This document shows positions 7,892 to 15,455 of a stretch of DNA of 27,535 nt, one piece after another; the first letter of the stretch is position 1; each line of letters opens with the position of its first letter. Where the stretch lies: positions 1 through 27,535 of the forward strand of contig CAZWIA010000013.1 of NCBI GenBank assembly GCA_964633955.1, given 5' to 3'. Origin of the DNA: JAQBQQ01 sp964633955. GTDB lineage: Bacteria > Patescibacteriota > Gracilibacteria > Peribacterales > Peribacteraceae. The position numbers and the translations under genes were made by a program. A model generated the notes under the pieces. That model was not told the origin of the DNA and made no database searches. It saw nothing but the letters and a program-made list of their open reading frames with translations.

Positions 7892-8161
7892 ATGCCCAAG
7901 ACCATGACATCCACGGAGGCCAGGAAGAACTTCTTCGCCATGCTGAAGGAGTTAGAGACGCCCGGTACATCCATCCTTATTACGCATCAAGGCCATCCCA
8001 AAGGAATGTTCATTCCGGTAGACGATTATGAAGGCTGGATGGAGACCCTGGACATCATGTCCGATCCGGAAGAAGTTGCTGCGATCCGCGAGGCGATGAA
8101 AGAGGTTGAAAGGGGAGAGGTAGTGGATTATGAGGAGGTGAAGAAGCGTTACGCGGCATGA
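7892..8161 (+). CDS. Antitoxin, Phd/YefM family
   Basis: 89 aa. The N-terminal part has the Phd/YefM dimer fold signature: MTSTEARKNFFAMLKEL (DNA-binding helix region), ILITHQGHPKGMFIPVDDYEGW (beta strands ending in the family's xPxDDY/WxxL-like block). The C-terminus (about 55-89) is acidic and helical, the usual toxin-binding tail. It overlaps the toxin gene by 4 nt (ATGA), as is typical of such pairs. It should bind and neutralise the RelE-like toxin and repress the operon through the palindrome at the promoter. MPKTM at 7892 was chosen as start because the promoter and operator end exactly there. Confidence 0.9.
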   Translation: MPKTMTSTEARKNFFAMLKELETPGTSILITHQGHPKGMFIPVDDYEGWMETLDIMSDPEEVAAIREAMKEVERGEVVDYEEVKKRYAA

Positions 8162-8418
8162 CGATGTACAAGATCGCCATCTCCAGGAGAGCGGATAAGG
8201 AAATCGATCGTCTTCGGCCAAAGGATAGGCAACGCGTATTCGCGGTGATCGATCGCTTGCGAGAAGATCCGTTCAGCGGGAAGCAGCTCAATGGTGATTT
8301 TGAAGGACAGTGGGCAATTCGTGTCTGGCCATACCGCATCATCTACATCATTGAAAAGAAGATAGTCACTGTAACAGTGTTGCGCGTGGGGCACCGCCAG
8401 GGCGTATACAAGCAGTGA
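8158..8418 (+). CDS. Toxin of the RelE/ParE superfamily (RelE-type mRNA interferase likely)
   Basis: 86 aa, the normal size. Family features: MYKIAISRRADKEIDRL (strand 1 and helix 1), RVFAVIDRLREDPF, KQLNGDFEGQWAIRVWPYRIIYII (central sheet, with the W.IRVW.YRIIY block of RelE/YoeB-like toxins) and VTVLRVGHRQGVYK at the end. The final GHR..VY resembles RelE/YafQ toxins, which cut mRNA on the ribosome; ParE gyrase poisons share the fold, so the target is not certain. It starts inside the antitoxin stop (ATGA); an ATG two codons later (MYKIA) may be used instead. It ends only 13 nt from the convergent capA stop. Confidence 0.9.
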   Translation: MTMYKIAISRRADKEIDRLRPKDRQRVFAVIDRLREDPFSGKQLNGDFEGQWAIRVWPYRIIYIIEKKIVTVTVLRVGHRQGVYKQ

Positions 8419-8431
8419 TCCTGCGCTGGTG

Positions 8432-9409
8432 TCAGTTTGCCAACTTTGGCTGGTAATCCCTCCCAATCACGATCGGCAACAGCTCCACGCTCTTCACACC
8501 GCTCTCCGTCATCACGATCTTGGCAATGACGCTCTTCATGGTGGCCTCACTCCACGTCTGATCGAACACAAAGTTCCCCAGGCCGTAGAGGATGTGCTTG
8601 CCGCCGTAGACCTCCATCCTCTGCGGCACGTGCGCGTGGTGGCCTAAGACCAGGTCCGCGCCGTGGTCGATCGCCGCGTGCGCGAAGTCCACTTGGCTCC
8701 GGAGGAGCTTCTGGCTGTACTCGGTTCCGCTGTGCATGGACACGATGATGATGTCCGCCTCGTTCACCTTTGCCTCCGCGATGGCATTCTTGAGCCGGTC
8801 GATGCGCATGACCGCCAGGCCGGGATCGTCGCCCGTGGCGCGGACGCCGGGCGGGGCGATGAGCGGATCCACGTATGCCAGAAGCGCGATGCGGGTACCC
8901 TTCACGTCCACGTACGCCGGCGCGTAGGCCTCTTCCTCCGTTCCAGCGCCGGTGAAGGCGAGTCCCTCGCTCCGCAGGACTTCCACCGTCCGCCGCACGC
9001 CCTGGTCGCCGTAGTCATGCGCGTGGTTGTTGGCCAGGGAGATAAGGCGGATGTTGGCTTCCCTGAGCCGCCGGGCTACATCCGGGTCCGATCGGAACTG
9101 GAACGTGTACGGCTCAGTCAGGGCGCCTTCCAGGAGAGGCGTCTCCAGATTGGTGAACGCCACGTCCGCCGCCTGGAGGGTTGGCAGGATCTTCCCGAAC
9201 GGATAGAGCGGCTGGTCCGGCACCATGCGCAAACGGCGTCCCACCATACGGGATGTCATGGTGTCCCCCGTGGCGATGAGCGTCACCGTCTCCTCCTCCG
9301 CGGAAGCGATGTCACGGAGCAGGCTCGCCGCCAGGCGCACACCGGAGGTCACTGTCCCCAGGCAGAGGAGGATGGCCAGGCTGACGGTGAGGTGGGTGAG
9401 GCGGGACAT
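8432..9409 (-). CDS. CapA/PgsA-family protein (poly-gamma-glutamate synthesis type, metallophosphatase-like)
   Basis: 325 aa with an N-terminal signal/anchor (MSRLTHLTVSLAILLCLGTV). The CapA-domain motifs are in order: GDTMTSRMV (about 48), NLETPLLEG, LANNHAHDYG, GAGTEEEAYAP, MHSGTEY, and GADLVLGHHAHVPQ, ending in GLGNFVFDQ. This fold is related to calcineurin-like phosphatases and lies outside the cytoplasmic membrane. In bacilli it works with PgsBC on poly-gamma-glutamate, but orphan copies like this one (no capB/capC here) have unknown substrates, so no polymer should be assumed. A TATATT box ends only 4 nt before the ATG, so the mRNA may be leaderless. It is divergent from the 244-aa gene and convergent with the toxin. 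Confidence 0.9.
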   Translation of the reverse strand: MSRLTHLTVSLAILLCLGTVTSGVRLAASLLRDIASAEEETVTLIATGDTMTSRMVGRRLRMVPDQPLYPFGKILPTLQAADVAFTNLETPLLEGALTEPYTFQFRSDPDVARRLREANIRLISLANNHAHDYGDQGVRRTVEVLRSEGLAFTGAGTEEEAYAPAYVDVKGTRIALLAYVDPLIAPPGVRATGDDPGLAVMRIDRLKNAIAEAKVNEADIIIVSMHSGTEYSQKLLRSQVDFAHAAIDHGADLVLGHHAHVPQRMEVYGGKHILYGLGNFVFDQTWSEATMKSVIAKIVMTESGVKSVELLPIVIGRDYQPKLAN

Positions 9410-9412
9410 AGC

Positions 9413-9418
9413 AATATA
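9413..9418 (-). promoter_or_regulatory. Possible -10 box of capA
   Basis: TATATT on the minus strand lies just before the capA ATG at 9409. The matching -35 (TTTTAG, 17 bp upstream) is poor. If used, transcription would start at or near the ATG. Confidence 0.3.
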
Positions 9419-9463
9419 TCGGCATCTGAAAGCCGCTAAAACGAGTCCATGCTAGAACTTCTG

Positions 9464-9492
9464 TTGGAATTTAGTCAAGGAACGAGTATAAT
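9464..9492 (+). promoter_or_regulatory. Strong sigma-70 promoter before the 244-aa gene
   Basis: TTGGAA (9464-9469), a 17-bp spacer and a perfect TATAAT (9487-9492). The predicted start is near 9499, about 14 nt before the ATG at 9513. The AGGAGG at 9493-9498 lies just after the -10 box. It would largely be excluded from the mRNA, so it probably does not serve as a ribosome binding site. Confidence 0.8.
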
Positions 9493-9512
9493 AGGAGGCA
9501 ACCCGCACGTCC

Positions 9513-10247
9513 ATGTCTGTAGAAGGCGCTCCTCCGTCTGTGCCCCAAATCCCTGATGCCAGCCCAGGCATCCATCTTGAACTGCCCTCACCTCTGACAG
9601 ATGACCTGCAGCACGTCCATACAGTGGTGGATGGAGCCAGAAAAGCAATTCAAGAGAGCCTTGGTCAGTTTCCTCCTATGAGCGCCGCGATGGTGGAGGA
9701 CGTCCTATCACGCATCGTGGACTTACATGGCCCGCGAATCAGGGAACACATGGCGGAGAACAACCGCGCGCCTGCTAAGATTAGTCATGACGTCAATCAA
9801 GTATGCGCGGCAGCGTTCAACCGGGTTGCCGTGGAGTACCATTGCACGCCGGAAGAGATGATCGATCTGTTCACCGTGATGTTCTCCCGTCCCTTGCGCC
9901 ACATTGAGACATTGGCGGATAGTTTTGGCACCCAGGTGGAACCGCAGCAGCGGGCAATGGAGATTGCACTCGCCTTTCTGGACGATGGACAGTTTGTCCG
10001 GCATTTCATTGAATATTTCCACTACTTCAAGGAGAAAGAGTTGGGAAGCGCGGTGGAGCAGGGGTACACCCATTGGCAGGTCTACGATGCGCTGCGGCAG
10101 GCGGCAAAATCAGTCAACATCACCGTGAAGCAGACGGGAGATTTGGAGGATCGAGAGTGGGTGACCATCACGGCGCTGTTTCCCCATGTGGCGGATAGTG
10201 CCAAGCCATCGTTTCCCTTTGAACGTATGTACCTGCTGCACCATTAA
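9513..10247 (+). CDS. Hypothetical protein, 244 aa, soluble and helical
   Basis: I do not recognise this protein. It has no signal peptide or membrane segment. The first ~30 residues are Pro-rich and probably disordered. The rest is mostly amphipathic helix (HTVVDGARKAIQESLG, PAKISHDVNQVCAAAFNRVAVEYH, PEEMIDLFTVMFSRPLRHIETLADSFG), with conserved-looking aromatic stretches (FVRHFIEYFHYFKEKEL, THWQVYDALRQAAKSVN). The last segment (DREWVTITALFPHVADS) looks like a beta strand or short sheet. The gene stands alone with its own near-consensus promoter and ends just before a strong GC hairpin. The strength of the promoter implies high expression. Confidence 0.7.
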   Translation: MSVEGAPPSVPQIPDASPGIHLELPSPLTDDLQHVHTVVDGARKAIQESLGQFPPMSAAMVEDVLSRIVDLHGPRIREHMAENNRAPAKISHDVNQVCAAAFNRVAVEYHCTPEEMIDLFTVMFSRPLRHIETLADSFGTQVEPQQRAMEIALAFLDDGQFVRHFIEYFHYFKEKELGSAVEQGYTHWQVYDALRQAAKSVNITVKQTGDLEDREWVTITALFPHVADSAKPSFPFERMYLLHH

Positions 10248-10265
10248 GTTCTGAGGCAAAAGAAC

Positions 10266-10288
10266 GCCGCCCCGCAGTGCGGGGCGGC
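10266..10288. terminator. GC hairpin between the convergent 244-aa gene and 69-aa lipoprotein gene
   Basis: A perfect 10-bp stem GCCGCCCCGC/GCGGGGCGGC with loop AGT. On the minus strand it is followed by GTTCTTTT, so it is a reasonable intrinsic terminator for the lipoprotein gene. On the plus strand it has no T run but may still stop transcription from the 244-aa gene. Confidence 0.75.
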
Positions 10289-10294
10289 TGGTGC

Positions 10295-10504
10295 TCACGG
10301 CGCCTTGGCGGTGGTGGCGGTCTTGGCTTCCCGGATGACCTTCCACTCCACGCGCCCCAGGGACGATCCTTCTCCCTTCATCCCCTCCATCTGGAGGGGG
10401 AGCTTGGTCTCCACGTACACCGTCACTTCCGTGCGCCAGGCGGCGCAGCCGGTCGTGCAGAGGCAGAGGAGACAGACCATCCCGTACCGCACAAGTGTCT
10501 TCAT
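10295..10504 (-). CDS. Small lipoprotein, 69 aa
   Basis: The protein starts MKTLVRYGMVCLLCLCTTGCAAW: a short positively charged start, a hydrophobic core, and a lipobox ending CTTGC with lipidated Cys20. The mature part is only about 50 residues (VTVYVETKLPLQMEGMKGEG, then VEWKVIREAKTATTAKAP), probably a small beta element with a Lys/Thr/Ala tail. Function is unknown. It is one of the few genes here with a real Shine-Dalgarno (GGAGG, 5 nt before ATG). It has its own promoter with a consensus -35 box overlapped by a perfect palindrome, and a leader of about 70 nt, so its expression is probably tightly controlled. The hairpin at 10266-10288 ends it. Confidence 0.75.
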   Translation of the reverse strand: MKTLVRYGMVCLLCLCTTGCAAWRTEVTVYVETKLPLQMEGMKGEGSSLGRVEWKVIREAKTATTAKAP

Positions 10505-10540
10505 GGGTTCCTCCCATGGGCATCCGTTTCAGTGAGCGAA

Positions 10541-10556
10541 CCTGCGACGCCGCAGG
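10541..10556 (-). promoter_or_regulatory. Leader hairpin of the 69-aa lipoprotein mRNA
   Basis: A perfect 6-bp stem CCTGCG/CGCAGG with a 4-nt loop sits in the predicted ~70-nt leader, about 37 nt upstream of the ATG. No known riboswitch is recognised. Confidence 0.35.
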
Positions 10557-10579
10557 CTTTCCCAGCCGAGGCTAGTGGG

Positions 10580-10603
10580 AAATAGTAACAGGTAATACTA
10601 TTT
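10580..10603. promoter_or_regulatory. 24-bp palindromic operator in the 69-aa lipoprotein promoter
   Basis: A perfect inverted repeat AAATAGTA (10580-10587) - 8 nt - TACTATTT (10596-10603). It fills the spacer between the -35 and -10 boxes and covers the -10 box. That is the position of a classical repressor site. The repressor is not in the window. Confidence 0.65.
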
Positions 10604-10609
10604 TGTCAA
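10582..10609 (-). promoter_or_regulatory. Promoter of the 69-aa lipoprotein gene
   Basis: On the minus strand there is a consensus -35 TTGACA (10609-10604), a 16-bp spacer and TACTAT (10587-10582). Transcription would start near 10575. The -10 matches only 4 of 6 positions, which suits a regulated promoter. Confidence 0.65.
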
Positions 10610-10627
10610 TATGCCGGTTTTGCTTGA

Positions 10628-10669
10628 GAGTTACGAGGTTAGTAGCCCCAACCTTGTAACCTCGTCACT
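10628..10669. repeat. Heptamer repeat, GAGTTAC type, folded as a hairpin
   Basis: Six consecutive 7-bp units starting at 10628 (GAGTTAC, GAGGTTA, GTAGCCC, CAACCTT, GTAACCT, CGTCACT). The first and second halves are inverted. GTTACGAGGTT (10630-10640) pairs fully, with one G-U, with AACCTTGTAAC (10650-10660). The array ends 6 nt from the stop codon of the DUF2339 gene. Confidence 0.75.
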
Positions 10670-10675
10670 CGGCGA

Positions 10676-13600
10676 TCAGTGTCCCGGCTCCTGCGCGTTC
10701 CCGCTGCCGCTCGCGGTTACCAGTGCCTCAAACCGCTGGTAGAGGTAGGACGCGCCTATGAGCAGGAGGCCCGTGAGGATGGAAGCGCCGATGCGCACAC
10801 CGGTGGTGAGGGCGGCAAAATCGAAGAACAGGAGCTTCACCACGGTGGCGGCAAAGAGGCCGATCGCCACACTGCGGACAAGTTTCTCCCGCTGGGCGAA
10901 CCCGAGCGTGATGGTGCCGAGCGCGGCGATGGCCCACCAGACCGTCTTGAGCAGCGTTGCGTCCTGGGCGAGTGCGGTGACCATGTCCGTGGCGCACAGC
11001 GCCATGATCATGGCGAGGCCCACAACGCGCGCTCTGCGCTCCTTAAGCGCGTCGCCCGCCGCAGTGAGGGCAATCCCGATGAGCGTCCAGAACATGGTGG
11101 CAGGGAAGAGCCCCGCGAGTGCCCCAAGCTCGGTGAGTGCCGATCGCTGCGGGAGCAGCTGGAGATCATGGATCATGGCAATGCTCACCGTGGCCAGCGC
11201 GGTATCGATGACGGTTTTGTTGGTCCGCTCCACGCCGTAGCCCAGCGCCGCTCCCGCGACGAGCACCCACCACACCGTGTGCAGCCAGGCGAAGACCGTG
11301 GCGTTGGCCATGGCATTCACGGCCACCAAGGCCGGCAGGAGGATCATGCCGGAGGTCTGCAGCTCCGTGCGACGAGCGCGGTCCGCCAGACACAGGAGAC
11401 CTAGGAGAATGACGGACCATGCCATGATGCTTGGGAATTCCAGGGTGCCAGTCAGGATGTGGAAGCCGTCCTTCAGGGCCGCTGCCCAGATCAGGATAGT
11501 CCCGCCCAGCAGCACGCCGTGCCTGTTGCGGTTGATGCCCCAGCTGAGGAGAGCGGCCGCCAGGCCCAGCCACCAGATGGAGAGGATGTGCTGGAGCGTG
11601 CGCGTAGACCAGTCCAGTGTGGCGCCAAGGTGCTGAATCTCCACGGTGCCGTGGAGCCACAGCTGGCCCAGCAGGGCGATCAGCAACGCCGCGCGCACCG
11701 GTTGTCGTGCCAAGGACGGATCCTGCACGCGCTGCGTGCCCTGGCGCAGGAGGGCCATGATCACCAGGGAAACAGCGGAGGCAATGGCCCACGGCTGGAA
11801 GAGCGGGATGGCTTCTCCGTTCAGTGCCGCCAACATGGTGGATTCCGGCGAGAGCCAGAAGGTAAAGAGCAGGACCAATGCCTGCGCCAGGAGCGCCGCG
11901 ATGAGCCACACAGTTTCCTCCAGCAGGACAAAGAGTACGCCCGCCGCCGCCGCAAAGAGCAGGTAACCTACGGTGAGCGGCAGCGTGGGGCTTAGATCCA
12001 GCGCGTTGGATTCAAATGTCACGCCCAAAAATGCGACCGTGGCGATGGCGGCGTGCAGGATACACTGCACGCTGCGGAGGGTAGTGGTGCCGGAGAGGAG
12101 CTGCGGGGGCAGCGTGCGGCTCAGCCGTGTCCAAACCGCGAGCGAGGCGATGCAGACGTAGCTGAGAATGGCCCACGTGGAACGGAAGGGCACCCATGCC
12201 TGTCCGCGCTCCAGTCCCAGTACCGGAACCTGGAGCAGAAGCAACGCCAACGCCAATGCCAGCACGGTCGCGGATGCACCAAGCAGTACGGGCCGCCTGA
12301 TCCGGATGGCGTCCGCCAGAATAAGTACGGAGAACGGAGCCAGCCCGGCGGCTACCCACGCCGTTTCCAGCTTGAACCAGAGCGCAGCGGCAAGGAAGAC
12401 AATGGCGATGAGGTGGTAGACGTCAATGAGCAAGTCGTCCTCCGGCCGCCACCGGAGCGCCACGGCTCCAAATGCCAGGTACACGCCTCCCAGGACGATC
12501 GTGAGGATCCAAACATGTGCACCCCAGATTCCGCCCAACGGCGGCAGCATGCCTGTGAAAGTCAGAAGGGCGTTTCCGACCGCAAGTGTCACATGGAGCG
12601 CATTCGTCTGGGCCCGCACGCGGAAGTGCGCGAACGCGAGCGACGCGGAGAAGAGGAGAGCGAACAGTGTGGCGATGCCCAGGTGCACCGGGTCCGGGAT
12701 GGTCTCCGGGGAGAGCGGGTAGACGCGTAGGAAGAGATACAGCTGAGTGAGGAGGAATGCCGCCAAGGTCAGGAGACGCCAGCTCTTCTCCCAAGACAGG
12801 ATCAGCACGCCGGTGGTGAGGACGTACAGGTAGCCCGTGAGGAGGGCGGCGGTGAGTTCCGGCGCGGGAATGAGCACGGGCGTGAGGTAGCCGCCCACAA
12901 CCGCAAACCAGCCGATGGTCTGCGCGTTGTGGCGAATGGCTGCCGCTGCGCCCAGAACCGTGATGGCGCTGTAGAAGAGGAGCGCCAGGCCGCCGGGAAT
13001 GCGGAACCCGTGCTGCTCCAGGATGGCTTCCGCGTAGAGCACGTGCGCCACCCACACGGTGAAGTACAGGAGCGCCAAGCCGCCGCCCGTGAACGCCTGG
13101 GACCAGTGGGCGTAGCGCTTTCGGTACCACTCGCCTAGTCCCAGCAGGATGCAGGCGCCCAGGAGGCTCAGCACCACGCGGCCCAGTTCCCGGATGATGT
13201 CGTTATCAAACGAGTACTTGAGGAACACCGCCATGCCGATGAGGATGATGAGGATCCCCACCTTCTGCAGCAGCTTCTTGCCCACCCACGCCTCCCAGTC
13301 GATCGCGGGACCGCGGTCCTTGGGCATGGGCGCCGGTACGGTTCTGACCGGGGCTGGAGGCGTCGGCTCGGTCCGGCTTGCGGACGCGGCGGGGATGGGC
13401 AGGTCTTCCCGCATGGGTAATGCGTGCAAAGATCCCGGCGTGAGCAGGGAGTTGAGCGGACCTGCCTGTTCCGGCGCCATGGTGGCGTTGGGCAGGGGGG
13501 CAGCTGCCGCTTTGGTTCTGCTGCGTGAAGGCGGGGTAGAGAGCCGTTCGGCCGCCTGCTGGATGCGGTGGAGGCCGGAGAGGATCATGCCAAAGCCGAT

Positions 13601-13768
13601 CACTTGGAGGAGCGCGCCCAGCCAGCCTGTTCCGCGGTAGAAGACCTGCGGCAGGAAGAACTGCAGAACGCTGGGGGCCAGCAGGAAGTACACGCCATTG
13701 CGCAGCTGCGGAAGACCGCTCTTAAGTGCTAGGGCGGACTCAGGATCGATCGATGATCGAGCGGGCAT
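10676..13768 (-). CDS. DUF2339 polytopic membrane protein, 1030 aa
   Basis: A very large integral membrane protein. Two hydrophobic segments lie near the N-terminus (about 26-66). A Pro/Ala-rich, probably cytoplasmic or disordered linker (about 75-155) then leads to the DUF2339 core, which opens with DWEAWVGKKLLQKVG (157-171), then ILIILIGMAVFLKYSFDND and LSLLGACILLGLGEWY. From there to the end the sequence is a near-continuous run of hydrophobic segments, probably more than 20. The function of DUF2339 proteins is not established. Length and topology fit the family. It is preceded by an 18/20 pyrimidine leader. A period-7 repeat separates it from the upstream sigma/anti-sigma pair, so it may or may not belong to that operon. 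Confidence 0.88.
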   Translation of the reverse strand: MPARSSIDPESALALKSGLPQLRNGVYFLLAPSVLQFFLPQVFYRGTGWLGALLQVIGFGMILSGLHRIQQAAERLSTPPSRSRTKAAAAPLPNATMAPEQAGPLNSLLTPGSLHALPMREDLPIPAASASRTEPTPPAPVRTVPAPMPKDRGPAIDWEAWVGKKLLQKVGILIILIGMAVFLKYSFDNDIIRELGRVVLSLLGACILLGLGEWYRKRYAHWSQAFTGGGLALLYFTVWVAHVLYAEAILEQHGFRIPGGLALLFYSAITVLGAAAAIRHNAQTIGWFAVVGGYLTPVLIPAPELTAALLTGYLYVLTTGVLILSWEKSWRLLTLAAFLLTQLYLFLRVYPLSPETIPDPVHLGIATLFALLFSASLAFAHFRVRAQTNALHVTLAVGNALLTFTGMLPPLGGIWGAHVWILTIVLGGVYLAFGAVALRWRPEDDLLIDVYHLIAIVFLAAALWFKLETAWVAAGLAPFSVLILADAIRIRRPVLLGASATVLALALALLLLQVPVLGLERGQAWVPFRSTWAILSYVCIASLAVWTRLSRTLPPQLLSGTTTLRSVQCILHAAIATVAFLGVTFESNALDLSPTLPLTVGYLLFAAAAGVLFVLLEETVWLIAALLAQALVLLFTFWLSPESTMLAALNGEAIPLFQPWAIASAVSLVIMALLRQGTQRVQDPSLARQPVRAALLIALLGQLWLHGTVEIQHLGATLDWSTRTLQHILSIWWLGLAAALLSWGINRNRHGVLLGGTILIWAAALKDGFHILTGTLEFPSIMAWSVILLGLLCLADRARRTELQTSGMILLPALVAVNAMANATVFAWLHTVWWVLVAGAALGYGVERTNKTVIDTALATVSIAMIHDLQLLPQRSALTELGALAGLFPATMFWTLIGIALTAAGDALKERRARVVGLAMIMALCATDMVTALAQDATLLKTVWWAIAALGTITLGFAQREKLVRSVAIGLFAATVVKLLFFDFAALTTGVRIGASILTGLLLIGASYLYQRFEALVTASGSGNAQEPGH

Positions 13769-13835
13769 GGGGGAGGGGGAGATGAATGTGAGTGTAACGC
13801 TCGCGAAATCCGATCGGAATACCGGATGGACGTGA

Positions 13836-13919
13836 CAGTTACGAGTTTAAAGTTACAAGTTACGAGTTCTACGCAGACCAACTCCTAACTCGTAACTGGT
13901 GACTCGTAACTCGTAACCG
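13836..13919. repeat. Heptamer repeat, GAGTTAC type, twelve units in two inverted halves
   Basis: Twelve 7-bp units in strict register. Units 1-5 (CAGTTAC, GAGTTTA, AAGTTAC, AAGTTAC, GAGTTCT) face one way, units 7-12 (CCAACTC, CTAACTC, GTAACTG, GTGACTC, GTAACTC, GTAACCG) the other, with ACGCAGA between them. The array abuts the stop codon of the anti-sigma gene (13920-13922). The halves can fold as a long imperfect stem. Confidence 0.9.
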
Positions 13920-15455
13920 TCACTCCGCGATGAGCGGCATGGGCCGCGGCTCGGGCTGGCTGGCCGCCTTCTCCAGCATCTCCTGCGCCAGCGGGACCGC
14001 GATCGTCTTACGCCACACGGGCGCATTGGCGGGGGCGTTCACGGGGAAGAGCAGGGACGGGATGAGGAGTTCGTCCGTCACGGCGCCGTCCTCGGACGGT
14101 CGGTAGAACACGGCGTAGCCGCGCTTGGGCGTCCCAAGCGGCACGGTCACCTCCTTCACGCTCGTGCCGGCTGGCGTGGTGTCCCAGTGCATGGCATCGA
14201 TCCGCTTGAGGTAGGCGCTGACCTGCGCCGAATCCGTCACGGCGGGGTAGTTGCTCCGGACGTAGCGCTGGTTGGTGAGGCCCCAGACATCGGACACGCG
14301 CTTGGCGCGCACGTTCACGTTGAAGGCGGGGCCGGTGGGGTTCCCGCCCTCGTCCACCACGGGGGTGCCTTCCACGAGCATGGGGAACACCACGCGGAGA
14401 GAATCCGGCACCCAGGCGTACCGCTTGTCCGGCGCTGCGTTGTACTCGCGCTGCCACTGCCGGTCCACTACGGGATTACCGTACGCGGCCAGGTCAATGC
14501 CGTGCTCGGTCGCGAACGCGCGGGCGATCTGAATGAGTGCTGCATCTTCCGGCACGTCTGCCGGCTTCAGGCGGTAGCGCTGGAAGCAGGTTTCATCCTG
14601 GCAGCTGGCTTCCGGGTGCGGCCACATCTGCCAGTTGGGGGACACGGAGACCGTGCCCTCGCCCAGCGCAACGGTCACCTGGTACCCGTACTCCTGCTCC
14701 TGCGTGAAGGTGACGGTGTCCACCTTGCGGTTGCTGAAGCTGCCTAAGTCCATCACGCCCAGGTCCAACGCCTGGCCGATCGTCTCAAACGGCAGGCGCG
14801 CGTTCTTCTGACGCTTGAGAACAGCCACGTTCTGCTCCGTCGGCAATTCGATCGCGCCACTGAAGACGTACGTGATGCGGTTGATCTCCGGAGCGATCAT
14901 GATCTTGCCGGCTTCGGATCCCGCCGCATCCTGTGCTGCCATGGGCGCGGGGTTGCTGGCGGGGAGGGTGATGCCTCCGCCTCCGCCGCGTCCGTACGCC
15001 GGGCCCGTCTGGGAGGGGTTGGCGGAGAGATCGCCAAAGGCCCGGTTCCCGGTCTTGGACACGCTGTAGGCAAAGAGGTCCGTGCGCCTGTCCGTACCCG
15101 TGAAGAGCGGGCGGGTGCCGGGCTGCCGCTGCCAGAGCGCGTAACCGCCGATCACGGCGATGAGCGCCACCGCCAATACCGGCGCCAGGCGCGGGTTCCA
15201 CAGGAAGGACAAGAAGGAGTGTCCGGCGGCGGGCGCGGGGTCAGGCGCGATGCCGGCGTGCGATCGGCTGCCGGCGTGCGCCCGCAGCTCCTTGCGCAGA
15301 CGTTCCACGAACGCCTTGCTCGGCACGGCGTCCGGTTTCTGCTTCAGGAGTTCCTGGATGATGGGGAGCAGCTGTGCGTGGTGCTGCTTCAGGTCCGGAT
15401 CGATCCGTTCAAGCTCCGTAAGGAGCTCTTCAGCAGTCAGGGCGGAGGGAGTCAT
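13920..15455 (-). CDS. Probable anti-sigma factor or sigma-regulating membrane protein
   Basis: 511 aa. The N-terminal ~80 residues are soluble and helical (LTAEELLTELERIDPDLKQHH, KAFVERLRKELRAHAG). They are followed by one membrane segment (about 90-108) and a large extracytoplasmic part. The outer part has Gly/Pro-rich stretches and mixed beta regions (YGYQVTVALGEGTVSVSPNWQMW, RVVFPMLVEGTPVVDEGG) and no family I can name; CQDETC may form a disulfide. Its gene overlaps the stop of the ECF sigma gene by 4 nt (ATGA). That coupling and the topology make an anti-sigma factor the best reading, although no zinc-binding HxxxCxxC motif is present. The stop codon abuts a heptamer repeat. Confidence 0.65.
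   Translation of the reverse strand: MTPSALTAEELLTELERIDPDLKQHHAQLLPIIQELLKQKPDAVPSKAFVERLRKELRAHAGSRSHAGIAPDPAPAAGHSFLSFLWNPRLAPVLAVALIAVIGGYALWQRQPGTRPLFTGTDRRTDLFAYSVSKTGNRAFGDLSANPSQTGPAYGRGGGGGITLPASNPAPMAAQDAAGSEAGKIMIAPEINRITYVFSGAIELPTEQNVAVLKRQKNARLPFETIGQALDLGVMDLGSFSNRKVDTVTFTQEQEYGYQVTVALGEGTVSVSPNWQMWPHPEASCQDETCFQRYRLKPADVPEDAALIQIARAFATEHGIDLAAYGNPVVDRQWQREYNAAPDKRYAWVPDSLRVVFPMLVEGTPVVDEGGNPTGPAFNVNVRAKRVSDVWGLTNQRYVRSNYPAVTDSAQVSAYLKRIDAMHWDTTPAGTSVKEVTVPLGTPKRGYAVFYRPSEDGAVTDELLIPSLLFPVNAPANAPVWRKTIAVPLAQEMLEKAASQPEPRPMPLIAE

Noticed and set aside
9493..9498. AGGAGG as a ribosome binding site for the 244-aa gene
   Set aside because: It lies next to the -10 box and 14 nt from the ATG, so it would fall at or before the transcript start and is too far from the start codon.
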